Assembly (NCBI GenBank): GCA_013141015.1
Contig: JABFRT010000058.1
Coordinates: 1-33,737 of the forward strand
DNA from: Hyphomicrobium sp.
GTDB taxonomy: Bacteria > Pseudomonadota > Alphaproteobacteria > Rhizobiales > Hyphomicrobiaceae
DNA: 33,737 nucleotides
Reading direction: 5' to 3'
Shown: positions 18,326-27,700 of the stretch, piece after piece
Numbering within the stretch: the first letter of the stretch is position 1
How the letters are laid out: each line of letters begins with the position of its first letter
Notes under the pieces: model-generated
What the model was told of the DNA's origin: nothing
Seen by the model: only the letters and a program-made list of their open reading frames with translations
The model's database searches: none
Translations under genes and position numbers: made by a program

Positions 18326-19657
18326 CTAAACTGATCTCTTGGATAATACGTGTCGCAGCCGTTCGGGAAGCCAGATTTTGGAAAATGCCGCCGATAGGCC
18401 TGCAGCTTGATCGGTCACCACACGGTTTCCCAGCATCAAGATGCAGAAAGACATCATAAACATGCTCTGGATCCATTCATGCCACAGGTTCCAGGTTGCC
18501 ATCGATTGAACGGCCGCCATTGCTAGGGTTGCAAATCCGAAAGATATTGCCGAGGGATGCAAGCGCCCCACGCCCGTCACAGACAACGCCGCTGCTGCTA
18601 TCAAGAGTGCCGCGCCAGCGGCTCCGAGTTCCAACCAGATCTGCAGAACCATATTGTGCGGGTGGTGTGACGGCCAGGTACGGTTTGAGGGCTTCAGCTT
18701 TTGCGTGTGCTCTATCGTCGTGTTGTTCGCGCCGATGCCGAGAACGGGTGCCTTCCAAACATTCTCCGAAACGTTCCCCCAAATCTTGAATCGTTCCTTC
18801 AATGTAAATTGAGCCCAAGCCGCGTTTTGCAGCTCCAGACGGCTATAGGCAATCTGCGCCAACGGCACCACGCTCAGAACCAACGCGACGATAGTCAAAA
18901 TCGCGGCAGACCGTGTTTTGGCACCTGCGCGCAACGAAATTGCGAACACAACTGCACTTAAGCCAACGGCGATTTTAGACGTCTCATGATCCGACGTAAA
19001 CGTGACGGCCAGCGACACAGCAATCAGAGCGAGGCACGCGGCAACACGCCAGCGCCGCGCCACGGCGGCAGACAATATCAGCAGCGATGGCCACGTGAGC
19101 AGGTTCAACCCTGCAACACTCCAATTGGCGAACGCACGATGGATCAGATTAACGTCTTGCCCCTTGACAACAATCATTGAATTTTTCGGCGGCCTGATAT
19201 CGGGAAATGTCGCCATCGCCCAGCGAAAAATACCGAAATTTGAATAGAGTTCGGCAAACAGCAACAGGCAGCCGCCAACAAGACCGATCACGAACCAGCC
19301 TGCGACAAGCATCGCGCCGTGCGGCGACAGCCGGTCAAGCCCCAAGCGCAATACGCAGCCCAGAATAATGACCATGCCGAGCAGCGCGCCGGACTTTAGC
19401 GCAGCATCAGGGGCATGCGCCCAAAGTGCACTCGATGCGGACAGGGTGGCGAAGGCCAGAAACAGGGCGACTGGAACAGACGGCGCCAAGAGATCTGCCC
19501 ACAACCTTGTCCAGTCCGAGCGCTGCCGGATCACGCATGCCAACATGATGACGGCCCAAATGGCGAGAACGATGGCCGCCGCCTTGCTGCCGACCACCAT
19601 TGCCCCTGCAGCAAAGCAACCGGTCATTGCTGCTATGCGGTCTTTCACCGTAACCAC
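18326..19657 (-). CDS. O-antigen ligase/polymerase family (Wzy_C) membrane protein
   Basis: 443 residues with about ten hydrophobic segments. The large central loop and the motif [19 protein letters not shown] at about 325-345 are the Wzy_C signature shared by WaaL O-antigen ligases, Wzy polymerases and related protein glycosyl ligases. It would act on lipid-linked glycan at the periplasmic face of the inner membrane. Ligase versus polymerase cannot be decided from sequence. It starts at GTG 19657 with GGGA upstream. It lies between the epimerase and RmlB genes on the same strand. Confidence 0.85.
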   Translation of the reverse strand: MVTVKDRIAAMTGCFAAGAMVVGSKAAAIVLAIWAVIMLACVIRQRSDWTRLWADLLAPSVPVALFLAFATLSASSALWAHAPDAALKSGALLGMVIILGCVLRLGLDRLSPHGAMLVAGWFVIGLVGGCLLLFAELYSNFGIFRWAMATFPDIRPPKNSMIVVKGQDVNLIHRAFANWSVAGLNLLTWPSLLILSAAVARRWRVAACLALIAVSLAVTFTSDHETSKIAVGLSAVVFAISLRAGAKTRSAAILTIVALVLSVVPLAQIAYSRLELQNAAWAQFTLKERFKIWGNVSENVWKAPVLGIGANNTTIEHTQKLKPSNRTWPSHHPHNMVLQIWLELGAAGAALLIAAAALSVTGVGRLHPSAISFGFATLAMAAVQSMATWNLWHEWIQSMFMMSFCILMLGNRVVTDQAAGLSAAFSKIWLPERLRHVLSKRSV

Positions 19658-19708
19658 TGCAAGGTTCCCGCTTCAAAAATTCAACGTCCGGCTAGGCACA
19701 GCATTGCA

Positions 19709-20665
19709 TCACGACAACCCCGGGCTACTATCCGGCAGATACCATTCGGCGGTCGCGCGGAGGTCTTTGTCCATGCTGGCCGGTGGGGCCCAATTGAGCC
19801 GTTCCCGCGTTTCTCTATCATCTATTTCCAGTGATGACAGTAGACTGTCTACCATGACTTGGCGGCCCGTAACTGCCCCTGCAAATCGCAACACAGACGG
19901 CGGCAAAGGAAAAAGTCGCGCATTCTTGCCCAAAGATGCGGCAACACGCTGATAGAGCCCTGCGGAGGAAACGGTTTCGCCATCGCGCGCCAGAAAAGTC
20001 CTGCTGGAATGAGAAGGCTGCTCTACGCAGGTCGCGATCAAATCCGCCAACAATCTGACCGACAAGAGGTCGCGGCGATTGGCAATGCAGCTGACGGGCA
20101 ATGGAACGCCACGTGCCGCGAGGTTGTATAGCATCAGCATACTGCCTTTCACATGCGGCCCATAGAGCAGAGGCGGCCGGATAAGGGTCGCGCGCAGACC
20201 TGGAATTGCCAGGAGTGCACCTTCCGCTGCAAGCTTTGAGCGGCCGTAGGGATCGGCCGGTGCCGGCACCGAGGCCGCGTGAAATGGAACGTTGTCTGTC
20301 CGGTCGCCCACGGCCTTAATCGAGCTGACGAACAGAAACTGGCCAACGCCGCTTTGCATTGCGGTTTGACCGAGCTTCGCCGTTGCCCCGACGTTCACCG
20401 CGTCAATATATCCGGGCGTCAGACCCCGGGTGGCAGCACCCGACCAGTTGGCTGTATGAACCACCGCATCAGCACCGGTAAAAGCGGCTGCCAGGTCCGG
20501 TCCATGCTCCAGTGGCCCGGTATAGACAACATCATTGCAGTCCAATCCGGTTACGGATTTCTGGTCGCGCACGCACCCAACAACCTGATGCCCCCGGGCC
20601 GTCAACGCCGCCGTGACAGCGCGGCCGACAAATCCATTGGCCCCCGTAACGACAACCCGCAGCAC
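19709..20665 (-). CDS. NAD-dependent epimerase/reductase, sugar-nucleotide type
   Basis: Extended SDR of 318 residues: Rossmann motif VVVTGANGFVG near the N-terminus, SSIKAVGD (catalytic Ser region) and YGRSK (Tyr/Lys pair). It resembles WbpV/WreQ-type enzymes, which act on UDP-GlcNAc derivatives and usually stand next to an initiating sugar transferase, as here. A role as UDP-4-keto-6-deoxy-GlcNAc reductase (UDP-QuiNAc formation) or as a 4-epimerase is inference. GTG 20665 is preferred because GAGGG lies 9 nt upstream; the TTG at 20671 is only 3 nt from it. Confidence 0.82.
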   Translation of the reverse strand: MLRVVVTGANGFVGRAVTAALTARGHQVVGCVRDQKSVTGLDCNDVVYTGPLEHGPDLAAAFTGADAVVHTANWSGAATRGLTPGYIDAVNVGATAKLGQTAMQSGVGQFLFVSSIKAVGDRTDNVPFHAASVPAPADPYGRSKLAAEGALLAIPGLRATLIRPPLLYGPHVKGSMLMLYNLAARGVPLPVSCIANRRDLLSVRLLADLIATCVEQPSHSSRTFLARDGETVSSAGLYQRVAASLGKNARLFPLPPSVLRFAGAVTGRQVMVDSLLSSLEIDDRETRERLNWAPPASMDKDLRATAEWYLPDSSPGLS

Positions 20666-20716
20666 GCCCAAATTCCCTCACCCAGCCTTATCGAAAGTCG
20701 AGGCATTTGCTGGACC

Positions 20717-21262
20717 TCAGACCCCAATCAGGCGATTGCCAACGATTGTCGCGCAAAGGATTCTGAAATCCAACCCGATAGACGTTCTGCCAGCGTAGTC
20801 TGCATCGATTTTCGCCAGCCGTTCATGATCCGACATATCGACGCCACGCACTTGAGCAAGTCCGGTGATCCCCGGCAGATGGTGCATCACGCCGCGCATG
20901 CGCCGGGCTTCGATCAACGGCGTTTGTGACGGCAGGCACGGGCGAGGTCCAACGAGGCTCATCTCGCCGCGCACGACATTATAAAGCTGGGGCAGTTCAT
21001 CGAGCTTCGTCGCACGAAGAAAGCGGCCGACGCGGGTAACGTCCGCCTTGGTCATTTGATGGGTCGGGACTTCAGCTGTGCCGGTTTCCATCGTCCGGAA
21101 TTTGTAGCAGCGGAACACCCGTTCACTCCGGCCGACCCGGGTCTGCGCAAAAATTACCGGTCCGCGCGACTCCAATTTTATCAGCAGCGCAATGACAGGT
21201 GCGATGAGCGCGAACACCAGCAGCCCCAACAGCCCAATCGACAGATCAACCGCGCGTTTCAT
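20717..21262 (-). CDS. Initiating undecaprenyl-phosphate sugar phosphotransferase
   Basis: 181 residues of the bacterial sugar transferase family (WbaP/WcaJ C-terminal catalytic type). One N-terminal hydrophobic segment (LSIGLLGLLVFALIAPVIALLI) is followed by the conserved GPVIFAQTRVG, KFRTM, LRATKLDELPQLYNVVRGEMSLVGPRP and PGITGLAQV. It transfers a sugar-1-phosphate from a nucleotide sugar to the lipid carrier, the first committed step. It is the short form without the extra N-terminal membrane domain. ATG 21262 (MKRAVDLSIG) has GGAG five bases upstream; ATG 21280 is an alternative. The start overlaps the end of the upstream glycosyltransferase gene, so the two are likely translationally coupled. 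Confidence 0.92.
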   Translation of the reverse strand: MKRAVDLSIGLLGLLVFALIAPVIALLIKLESRGPVIFAQTRVGRSERVFRCYKFRTMETGTAEVPTHQMTKADVTRVGRFLRATKLDELPQLYNVVRGEMSLVGPRPCLPSQTPLIEARRMRGVMHHLPGITGLAQVRGVDMSDHERLAKIDADYAGRTSIGLDFRILCATIVGNRLIGV

Positions 21263-22418
21263 GACCGCTCCGCTCGACATGATCTGAGCTCTGCGCCTGC
21301 ACGCCGGACAATTCGCTGTAGAACCGTTGCGACAGCTCCCATAGCTTGTCTTGGGTGTAGTTCGCAGCAACGGCGCTGCGCGCCGCAGCACCACGTTGAC
21401 TGAGATCTTTGGTGGCCGCTATCGCCAGCAATGCCGCAGCCAATGCTTGCGCATCATCTGGCGGCACACACCATCCGTCAGTGGCAACGGCAAATTCACG
21501 GCATCCGGGCACGTCGGTCGTTAGAACGGGGCGGCCACATGCGGCGGCCTCGATCAAGGCCTTCGGGATGCCTTCGCCACCGCGCGATGGCAAAACGGCG
21601 ATATGCTGGGTGGCCCAGAATCCATTGATATCCGCTATCCGCCCGAGCCACCGCACGCCCGGTTGGCTCGTGAATTGCCGCATGTCATCCGGTGTTAAGC
21701 TGCGCGGATTATCGGGATCGAGCGGGCCTGCAAGCGACAATTCAACATCGAGCCCTCGCGCACGGGCAAGTCCAACGGCTGCAACAGCAACGTCAACGCC
21801 TTTTGACCAGATCATACGGGCGACAAGCGCACACTTCAGCGGAGGGCTGAGCGGAAGCGGGGTCGCGTCAAGGACTTGCAGATCGACACCCGCGCCGCCA
21901 GCTACGGCCGTTCGTCCCTCCGCCATTGCCGCGTTGAGCCGGCAGCTGAACAAATCCGCCTTGTTTTCTGCAAACCATCGGGTCGATGAGCTATCGGCAA
22001 TTGAGCTACAGAAGAGGCCAGACACCAAGCGTATCAGCTTCGCGCTCAACGATTGAGAAACCGCCGAATAGCCGCGCCCCGTGATCGTGAACACGCGTTT
22101 TCGCACGCCCGAACGCAGCCCTGCAACAGTGCCAACCAGAATTCCAAACAAGCCGAAGCCATGCAAAATCGTATCTGGCGAGCGCTGCAAATTTTTAGCG
22201 ACGATGCCGGCCGCGCCGAACAACCCGAGTGGCAAAACCCCACCGCGCCGCACCGGCAAATCGATGACGTCAAAACCTTCGTCGATCAGCCGTTGGCGTG
22301 CCGCGCCCATGTTGGCCGCGATCGCAACTTCCCAGCCTTGCTGGCGGGCTCGTTGAGCCAGATGCAGAAAATGCGAAACGAAGAACCAGTCGACGTTCGC
22401 CAGGTAGACAATGCGCAT
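21246..22418 (-). CDS. Glycosyltransferase family 4 protein
   Basis: 390 residues from ATG 22418 (MRIVYLANVDWFF). The GT-B fold is visible: an N-terminal acceptor half with GFGLFGILVGTVAG and TGRGYSA, and a C-terminal donor half with ALVARMIWSKGVDVAVAA and the GT4 signature PSRGGEGIPKALIEAAACGRPVL. It transfers a sugar from a nucleotide donor to the growing lipid-linked glycan in the cytoplasm. The open frame extends upstream to 22688, but that part has no family features and overlaps the divergent promoter region. It is the first gene of the minus-strand unit ending at RmlB. Confidence 0.9.
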   Translation of the reverse strand: MRIVYLANVDWFFVSHFLHLAQRARQQGWEVAIAANMGAARQRLIDEGFDVIDLPVRRGGVLPLGLFGAAGIVAKNLQRSPDTILHGFGLFGILVGTVAGLRSGVRKRVFTITGRGYSAVSQSLSAKLIRLVSGLFCSSIADSSSTRWFAENKADLFSCRLNAAMAEGRTAVAGGAGVDLQVLDATPLPLSPPLKCALVARMIWSKGVDVAVAAVGLARARGLDVELSLAGPLDPDNPRSLTPDDMRQFTSQPGVRWLGRIADINGFWATQHIAVLPSRGGEGIPKALIEAAACGRPVLTTDVPGCREFAVATDGWCVPPDDAQALAAALLAIAATKDLSQRGAAARSAVAANYTQDKLWELSQRFYSELSGVQAQSSDHVERSGHETRG

Positions 22419-22673
22419 GCGGGGGCCCCGATCGACGAAGCGCAGATGTACCGGCCGGGCGGCGGCAATGCAAATGCCCGATGGCGAAAGGCCCAGATAT
22501 CTGGACTGCCGGCCCATTGCGCACCTTGAAAGCCAAACACCCAGCACCTCGGCGTAATGCAGTCGCACCAACATCAAACTTGCAGCTTGCCCCCCGGCTG
22601 ACCTAGGGTCCGGCCAGGCTACCGGGGCCGGACCGCTTACGCACGGCTGATCAAGTTCCTGCGAACAGGATGA

Positions 22674-23597
22674 ATGCGAGCTTTGCAACTTTCGACGGGT
22701 ACAAACGAGTTGAGCGTGGGTGTGATCATTCCGGCCTACAACAGGCCGGATGATGTGGGTAAAGCCGTAGCCTCAGTTCTAGCTCAGACGCGGCTGCCCG
22801 AACGCATCGTCCTGATCGACGATGGCTCAGATGAACCCCTGACACCGGACCCCATCTGGCGTTCGGCCACAACCATCGACATTATAAGGCTGCCCACAAA
22901 CAGCGGTGCCGCCGCTGCGCGTCAGGCCGGTCTTGATGTTCTCGACACGACCCACGTGGCGTTCCTCGATGCCGACGACGCATGGTTGCCTGCCAAACTT
23001 GCCCGTCAGGTTGACCATATCAACAGCCTCGCCAACCCCGGACAAACAGCGCTTGCCTGCGGCTGGATATCAACAGCCGGCGACGGCACAACGCTGGGGC
23101 GGCGCATGCCGCGTCCGAGCCGTTCCCTTGCCGATTTTTGCAGCGGGTGCTGGTATTGCCCAGGCTCAACCGTTTTAATGCCGCGCGCGCCACTGGTAGC
23201 CATTGGCGGCTATGACCCGCGTTTGCGCCGCCTCGAAGACCTGGACTTGTTCCTGCGTTTAGCACTTTCCGGCTGTGTCATCGCCGTTACACCGGTCTTT
23301 GGTGCCAGTATTCGCCAGGGCCAGAACGCGCGGCGGCGCGATGTCGATCCTGCCGCCGCCCTGCTCAGGACGAAATTCCTGTCAGCCGGGTCTCGTGATG
23401 TCATCGACCCTGACATGCAGCGCAAGCTTGACAGCTGGCTGTGCGTCGAAGAAGCAGCCGCCGCTTACAACGAGGCGCACTACACCCGCGCGATTAACCG
23501 TATGCTGTGCTCATTGCGGCGCGTGCCGCGGCTCTCTATCCAACTTAGCGATTGGTGGCATCAACCGGCAAATGTTGCGGTTACATATGATCCTTAA
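22674..23597 (+). CDS. Glycosyltransferase family 2 protein
   Basis: 307 residues with a GT-A fold. VGVIIPAYNRPDDV (15-28) is the nucleotide-binding start, VLIDDGS at 46-52, and the metal-binding DADD at 99-102 in AFLDADDAW. The C-terminal part includes GGYDPRLRRLEDLDLFLRLA, the usual acceptor-side ED motif. There are no membrane segments, so it acts in the cytoplasm, probably adding one sugar of the repeat unit. ATG 22674 has AGGA close upstream. It is divergent from the GT4 gene and leads a short plus-strand unit. Confidence 0.92.
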   Translation: MRALQLSTGTNELSVGVIIPAYNRPDDVGKAVASVLAQTRLPERIVLIDDGSDEPLTPDPIWRSATTIDIIRLPTNSGAAAARQAGLDVLDTTHVAFLDADDAWLPAKLARQVDHINSLANPGQTALACGWISTAGDGTTLGRRMPRPSRSLADFCSGCWYCPGSTVLMPRAPLVAIGGYDPRLRRLEDLDLFLRLALSGCVIAVTPVFGASIRQGQNARRRDVDPAAALLRTKFLSAGSRDVIDPDMQRKLDSWLCVEEAAAAYNEAHYTRAINRMLCSLRRVPRLSIQLSDWWHQPANVAVTYDP

Positions 23598-23708
23598 GCA
23601 TAGTGCGCGGCCTCTTGTATCCTTAATTGCTGGCACCGTCCGTTGACCAAGTTACAATTGCACTGTCGTTCCATTGAATTCGCAAGAGCATTGTACACCG
23701 CGTAGCCA

Positions 23709-23737
23709 TTGACCGTGTCTACCAGGAGCGCGATAAA
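23709..23737 (+). promoter_or_regulatory. Candidate promoter for zinc-ribbon methyltransferase gene
   Basis: TTGACC (23709-23714, one mismatch from TTGACA), a 17-nt spacer and GATAAA (23732-23737, two mismatches from TATAAT). The start site would be near 23744, giving a leader of about 38 bases. Spacing is ideal and the region is A/T-richer than its surroundings, but the hexamers are only moderate. Confidence 0.4.
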
Positions 23738-23781
23738 CAAACATGCAGCCATCAGATCAGCGTGAGTTTTAGGTATTTCCT

Positions 23782-24549
23782 ATGGGTGAAATTACGACCA
23801 AGGCGCCTTTCATGGCCGCCCCGCGATGCAGGTTCTGCAACAGCGAATACACGACTTACTTTCGCGATATTCCGCTTCGGCGCATAAAGCAGAATGCGCC
23901 TCTATATTTCTGCATGGTCTGCGAATGCATGTGGCATCCGCAAGATTGCGTCGAACCCGACGATCAGCTTAAACGTGATGCCGAATGGCACATCTCCGTT
24001 GAAGACCGCAACACGCCTTGGATCAACAACTTCCTGAACGCCGCTGTGGCGCGAAAGCCGATTAAATCATTCATCGAAATTGGTTGCGGCACCAGCACAA
24101 TGCGATCCATCGGCCGTGAGCGCGGTATGGATGTGATTGGTTACGACACGAACCCCGTGGCTGCTCCAATTGCCCTTGCCCGGCACAACATCGAAATCCA
24201 GCCGTGCTTATGGGGGCACGACACCTTGTCGAAGAAATACGACTTGGTCGTATGCATTTCGACACTCGAGCACGTTCCAGACCCCAACGGCCTGATCCAC
24301 GAGATTGCGACATACTGCAAACGGCATGGCTCAGCTGCTTTTGTTTCGGTGCCCTTCACGTGTGAACGCAGCCAATGGCATTTCCTGCTTGAGCCTGTCC
24401 CCAAAGACATCAGCAATCCGTATTATTTGTCGGACGTTCACATCAATCACTTTTCACGCCACGGCTTTGAGCAGATGTGCTGGCGGCACGGCGCAACCAA
24501 GGTTGACTTTTTTCCGCGCGGATGGATCGGGTACTGGCTGGAATTCTAA
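23782..24549 (+). CDS. Class I SAM-dependent methyltransferase with N-terminal zinc ribbon
   Basis: 255 residues. Two CxxC pairs (C16/C19 and C44/C47) form a probable zinc ribbon before the methyltransferase core: SAM motif FIEIGCGTSTMRSI, the acidic residue in VIGYDTNP, and LVVCISTLEHVPDP. The layout recalls sugar C- and O-methyltransferases of polysaccharide clusters. The C-terminus (HINHFSRHGFEQMCW) is typical of the broad SAM-methyltransferase group around glycan loci. An alternative start is ATG 23812 (MAAPRCRFC), with AAGGCG before it. The acceptor is unknown. Confidence 0.85.
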   Translation: MGEITTKAPFMAAPRCRFCNSEYTTYFRDIPLRRIKQNAPLYFCMVCECMWHPQDCVEPDDQLKRDAEWHISVEDRNTPWINNFLNAAVARKPIKSFIEIGCGTSTMRSIGRERGMDVIGYDTNPVAAPIALARHNIEIQPCLWGHDTLSKKYDLVVCISTLEHVPDPNGLIHEIATYCKRHGSAAFVSVPFTCERSQWHFLLEPVPKDISNPYYLSDVHINHFSRHGFEQMCWRHGATKVDFFPRGWIGYWLEF

Positions 24550-24662
24550 TACCGCGCATCGTCCGTTTCCCGTTTCGAAATTGCGGCCGATACTAAAAGA
24601 CGGAAGGCATTGCTGAGCTCAGATCGCCGGCAGCCTCCAAGAGCTGATGTGATCGCGATCCA

Positions 24663-24694
24663 TAAAAAATAAAAGCGCTGCATTTGAATGCAGC
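24663..24694 (-). terminator. Rho-independent terminator of the multidomain gene
   Basis: On the minus strand, GCTGCATT (24694-24687) pairs with AATGCAGC (24684-24677), followed by GCTTTTATTTTTT. It begins seven bases after the stop codon of the large glycosyl/methyltransferase gene. A strong stem plus T tract makes this a clear intrinsic terminator. Confidence 0.88.
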
Positions 24695-24700
24695 TTGAGA

Positions 24701-27700
24701 TCAGCTGGCTGGGTTCGTTTCATCATTTTCTGCACGCCGCGTGACGCGAAACACAGCTGTCCGGAATTCGTTGCCGACATGGGCCAGCCAGCCGCAATTG
24801 CTGATCTCCCTGTCGACATAACCCTTGATGTCCGGCCAGTCGGGTGAATCATAGTCGTCGAATATGATGAAGCCGCCGAGGCGGACCATCTTGCCGTAAT
24901 TCTCGAAGTCCGCCTTCACACCTGACAAGCTGTGGTCGCCGTCGATAATCAATACATCGATCGGGCGGCGGCCAGCCTCTGTGATAGCCTCGTCATCGGT
25001 ACTGAAGCGCTTGATCAATGTCAGCTCATCATCGGCAATCGCAACGCGCGACAAGTTACGGAGTAATGTCTTTTCATTGACCAGCTGACCGGTTTGAATG
25101 TCGGGCTTGCCTTGTGAGTAATAGCCATCCAGCGGATCCAGCAGTGTCAAATGAACATGCTCGAACCGCTGCTTCAAGACGTCGTACATAATGGCAGCGC
25201 CAACACCGAAAAGCGTGCCGATTTCGACGATGTTGACTTCGCGCCGGTTGACGCCCATCGCAACCACCGTGCGCAGCAGGATCGTCTCTATGGACGTCGC
25301 CAACCGGCCGGTCATCATGGATTCCAGAGTACAGGCTTTGTGCGCCATATAGTGCAAGGTTTTGGAATCCAGCGGCACAGACAACGCACGCCCCCAAACA
25401 GTGGTAAGCGTCTCCGCATCTGCCTTGCGCAACATTCTGTTGAACGTCTGAAAGCCCAATGCGTTGTTGGCCGGTATTGTCCGCGCTACAGCGCGCGCCG
25501 CCTCCTGGGCTTGCTGCACTTGTACAGCCACATCGCTGGACCGCTCGATCGCTAATTTGGACAGCTGCTCTAGAGACTTGAGTTGCTTATCGACGTCAGT
25601 CCGGAATGCGATGAACGCAGCCATTTCGCCGGCCAACCGGCCAATCTGCGGATCAAAGGCCGTAACCTTGCCTTCAAGCGCCTTTGCCACCTGCTCTACC
25701 GAACTCAGCTGCCGGCCAACATCACTTTTCACTGCTGCGATTTCGCTGGCTAACCGGGAAATTTGCGGATCGATCATTGCAACTCTGCTTTCAACCGTTT
25801 CCGACCGCGCAGCGAGCATTGACAGGCGGGAGTTCGGCCCGCTTGTCTGTTCAATCAACGCCGCCAGCTTCGCGCCGGCGCTCTTTTCATGTGCTGTAAA
25901 TTCTGTCTGCTGAGCCGCCAAATCCCGTGTTAGCTTGGCGTTCGCCTGCTCAGCGATCAGCAGCTGGCGCCGCAAAGTCCCAATTTCAGATTGCAGAAGT
26001 GTCACGAGCTTCCCGCCCGTCCGCCGCGTATTGAAAAACGCAAAAGCAATTGCAATCGCGAACAGCGGCAGGGCTGTCATGAGGGTCATGAGGTTGGCAT
26101 CAAGGTCTAAGGCCGGGCGGTAACCTGCTAACTGCGGAAGCAAATATACCGCCACCAGCGATGCGAGTGCCGCCAGTGCCAGCAAACTCAGCGGCCAAAA
26201 GCGCCGTGCCAATCGCAAAAGCCGCATCGCAAAGCGCCCCAGAGAGAACAATATGGGACTGGTATTCTTGGCCCACAACGCTATCCGAGTGTAAAGCGGT
26301 AACCCGCTATCGCGGTGGACGTAAGGATGCCTCGCTGATGCTTTGGTGGCCGGAACGTGGGTCGCCGCAGTGGAGACGGCTTGAAGTTTCACGGCAGGTG
26401 GCGCCTTTGACTGAAGATCCGACGTCCGGGATGACGTTGTCGATGTGCTAGGAGACTTTGATTTATCTCCGGCTGTCACTGCCGGGGCGGAAGCCGCCAA
26501 CTCAGGCTTCCTGACTTTGGCCAGGGACGCAAACGCGCGCTCAACCTCTGCCAATCCCGGATCAGTCCTAAAGGCTAACAAATTGCCCCAGGCTTCGTCT
26601 GTAATCAAGCGATCAGGGTAGCGAATGACCCTGCACCAGTCATGCGGAATGCCATAGCGGATGATCGGATGCCATTCACTGAGGTAAACGGCATATCCCT
26701 TGTCTTGCAAATATTCACAGACCTCGCGATACGTGTGACCAAGTGGAACCGTCTTGGCGTCCTCAAATTCGGCTTCGATCACGTCCGGCTTGATCTGGTC
26801 CCAAGGGATGCCCTTCAGAACCGAGAAGTCATACCCTTCGACATCGATTTTCAAGAAATCGATTTTGCTCAAGTTGCGATCACGAACGATCTCGGCGACC
26901 GTTGTGACGTCCACACGCGCCGTTTGCTTATGTGTATCCCGGAACGAATGCAGGCCGCTAATTCCTGTGCTTTCCGAGGACGTGAAGAATGCCACCCCCA
27001 GAGCCGGCTTGTCACTCACCGCGCGTTGATCGATCGAAACCGTGCGGCTGCCGCCGAAACGCGCGACCAACTTCGCCCGGTTGCTTGGGTCTGGCTCAAA
27101 ACAATGGATGGTCCAGCCGAGCTTATCGAAATAGCCAGCCGACGTGCCGAAGTGTGCGCCGACATCGACCATAACGTGATTGCGGCCAACGCGGCCGGAA
27201 AGCATCGCCGCGACCACTTCGGTCTCATCGACACTCGCACCTGCGGCGCGGCTAATACCCGTCGATTGGCCCGACTTCCCAGCGCTCACGGCTTCGCCTT
27301 TCAATGCTGCTTCTAGGTCCATGCGCGGAAAAATTTCAAGCGCCCCACCAGCGGTCGCATTGATAATCTCCCGGCCCTCCTCTGCATAGGCGGTCTTCGC
27401 CAGCTGGTACATCTGTTCCATCATATCGACGTCCGCAGCCTGCCAAGTCTTGCCGCGGAAATATCGTGAATCGAAGTGGTTAGGATCTTCATTCGTGGTT
27501 AAAATGATATCGCCTTCTTTGACGTCACTGCTCTGTTTGTAGAAATGATCGAAGCCGATCATGATGACGCGCTTATATCCCAGGCCGAACGCCAGATGCA
27601 GATTGTAGAAGGTTACCGTATGACGCCATGACATGTTCTTGAACATGTCCTTACTGAACGCCGCGTGCCCGACCGCATCTACGAAGTAGGTGTCGTCATC

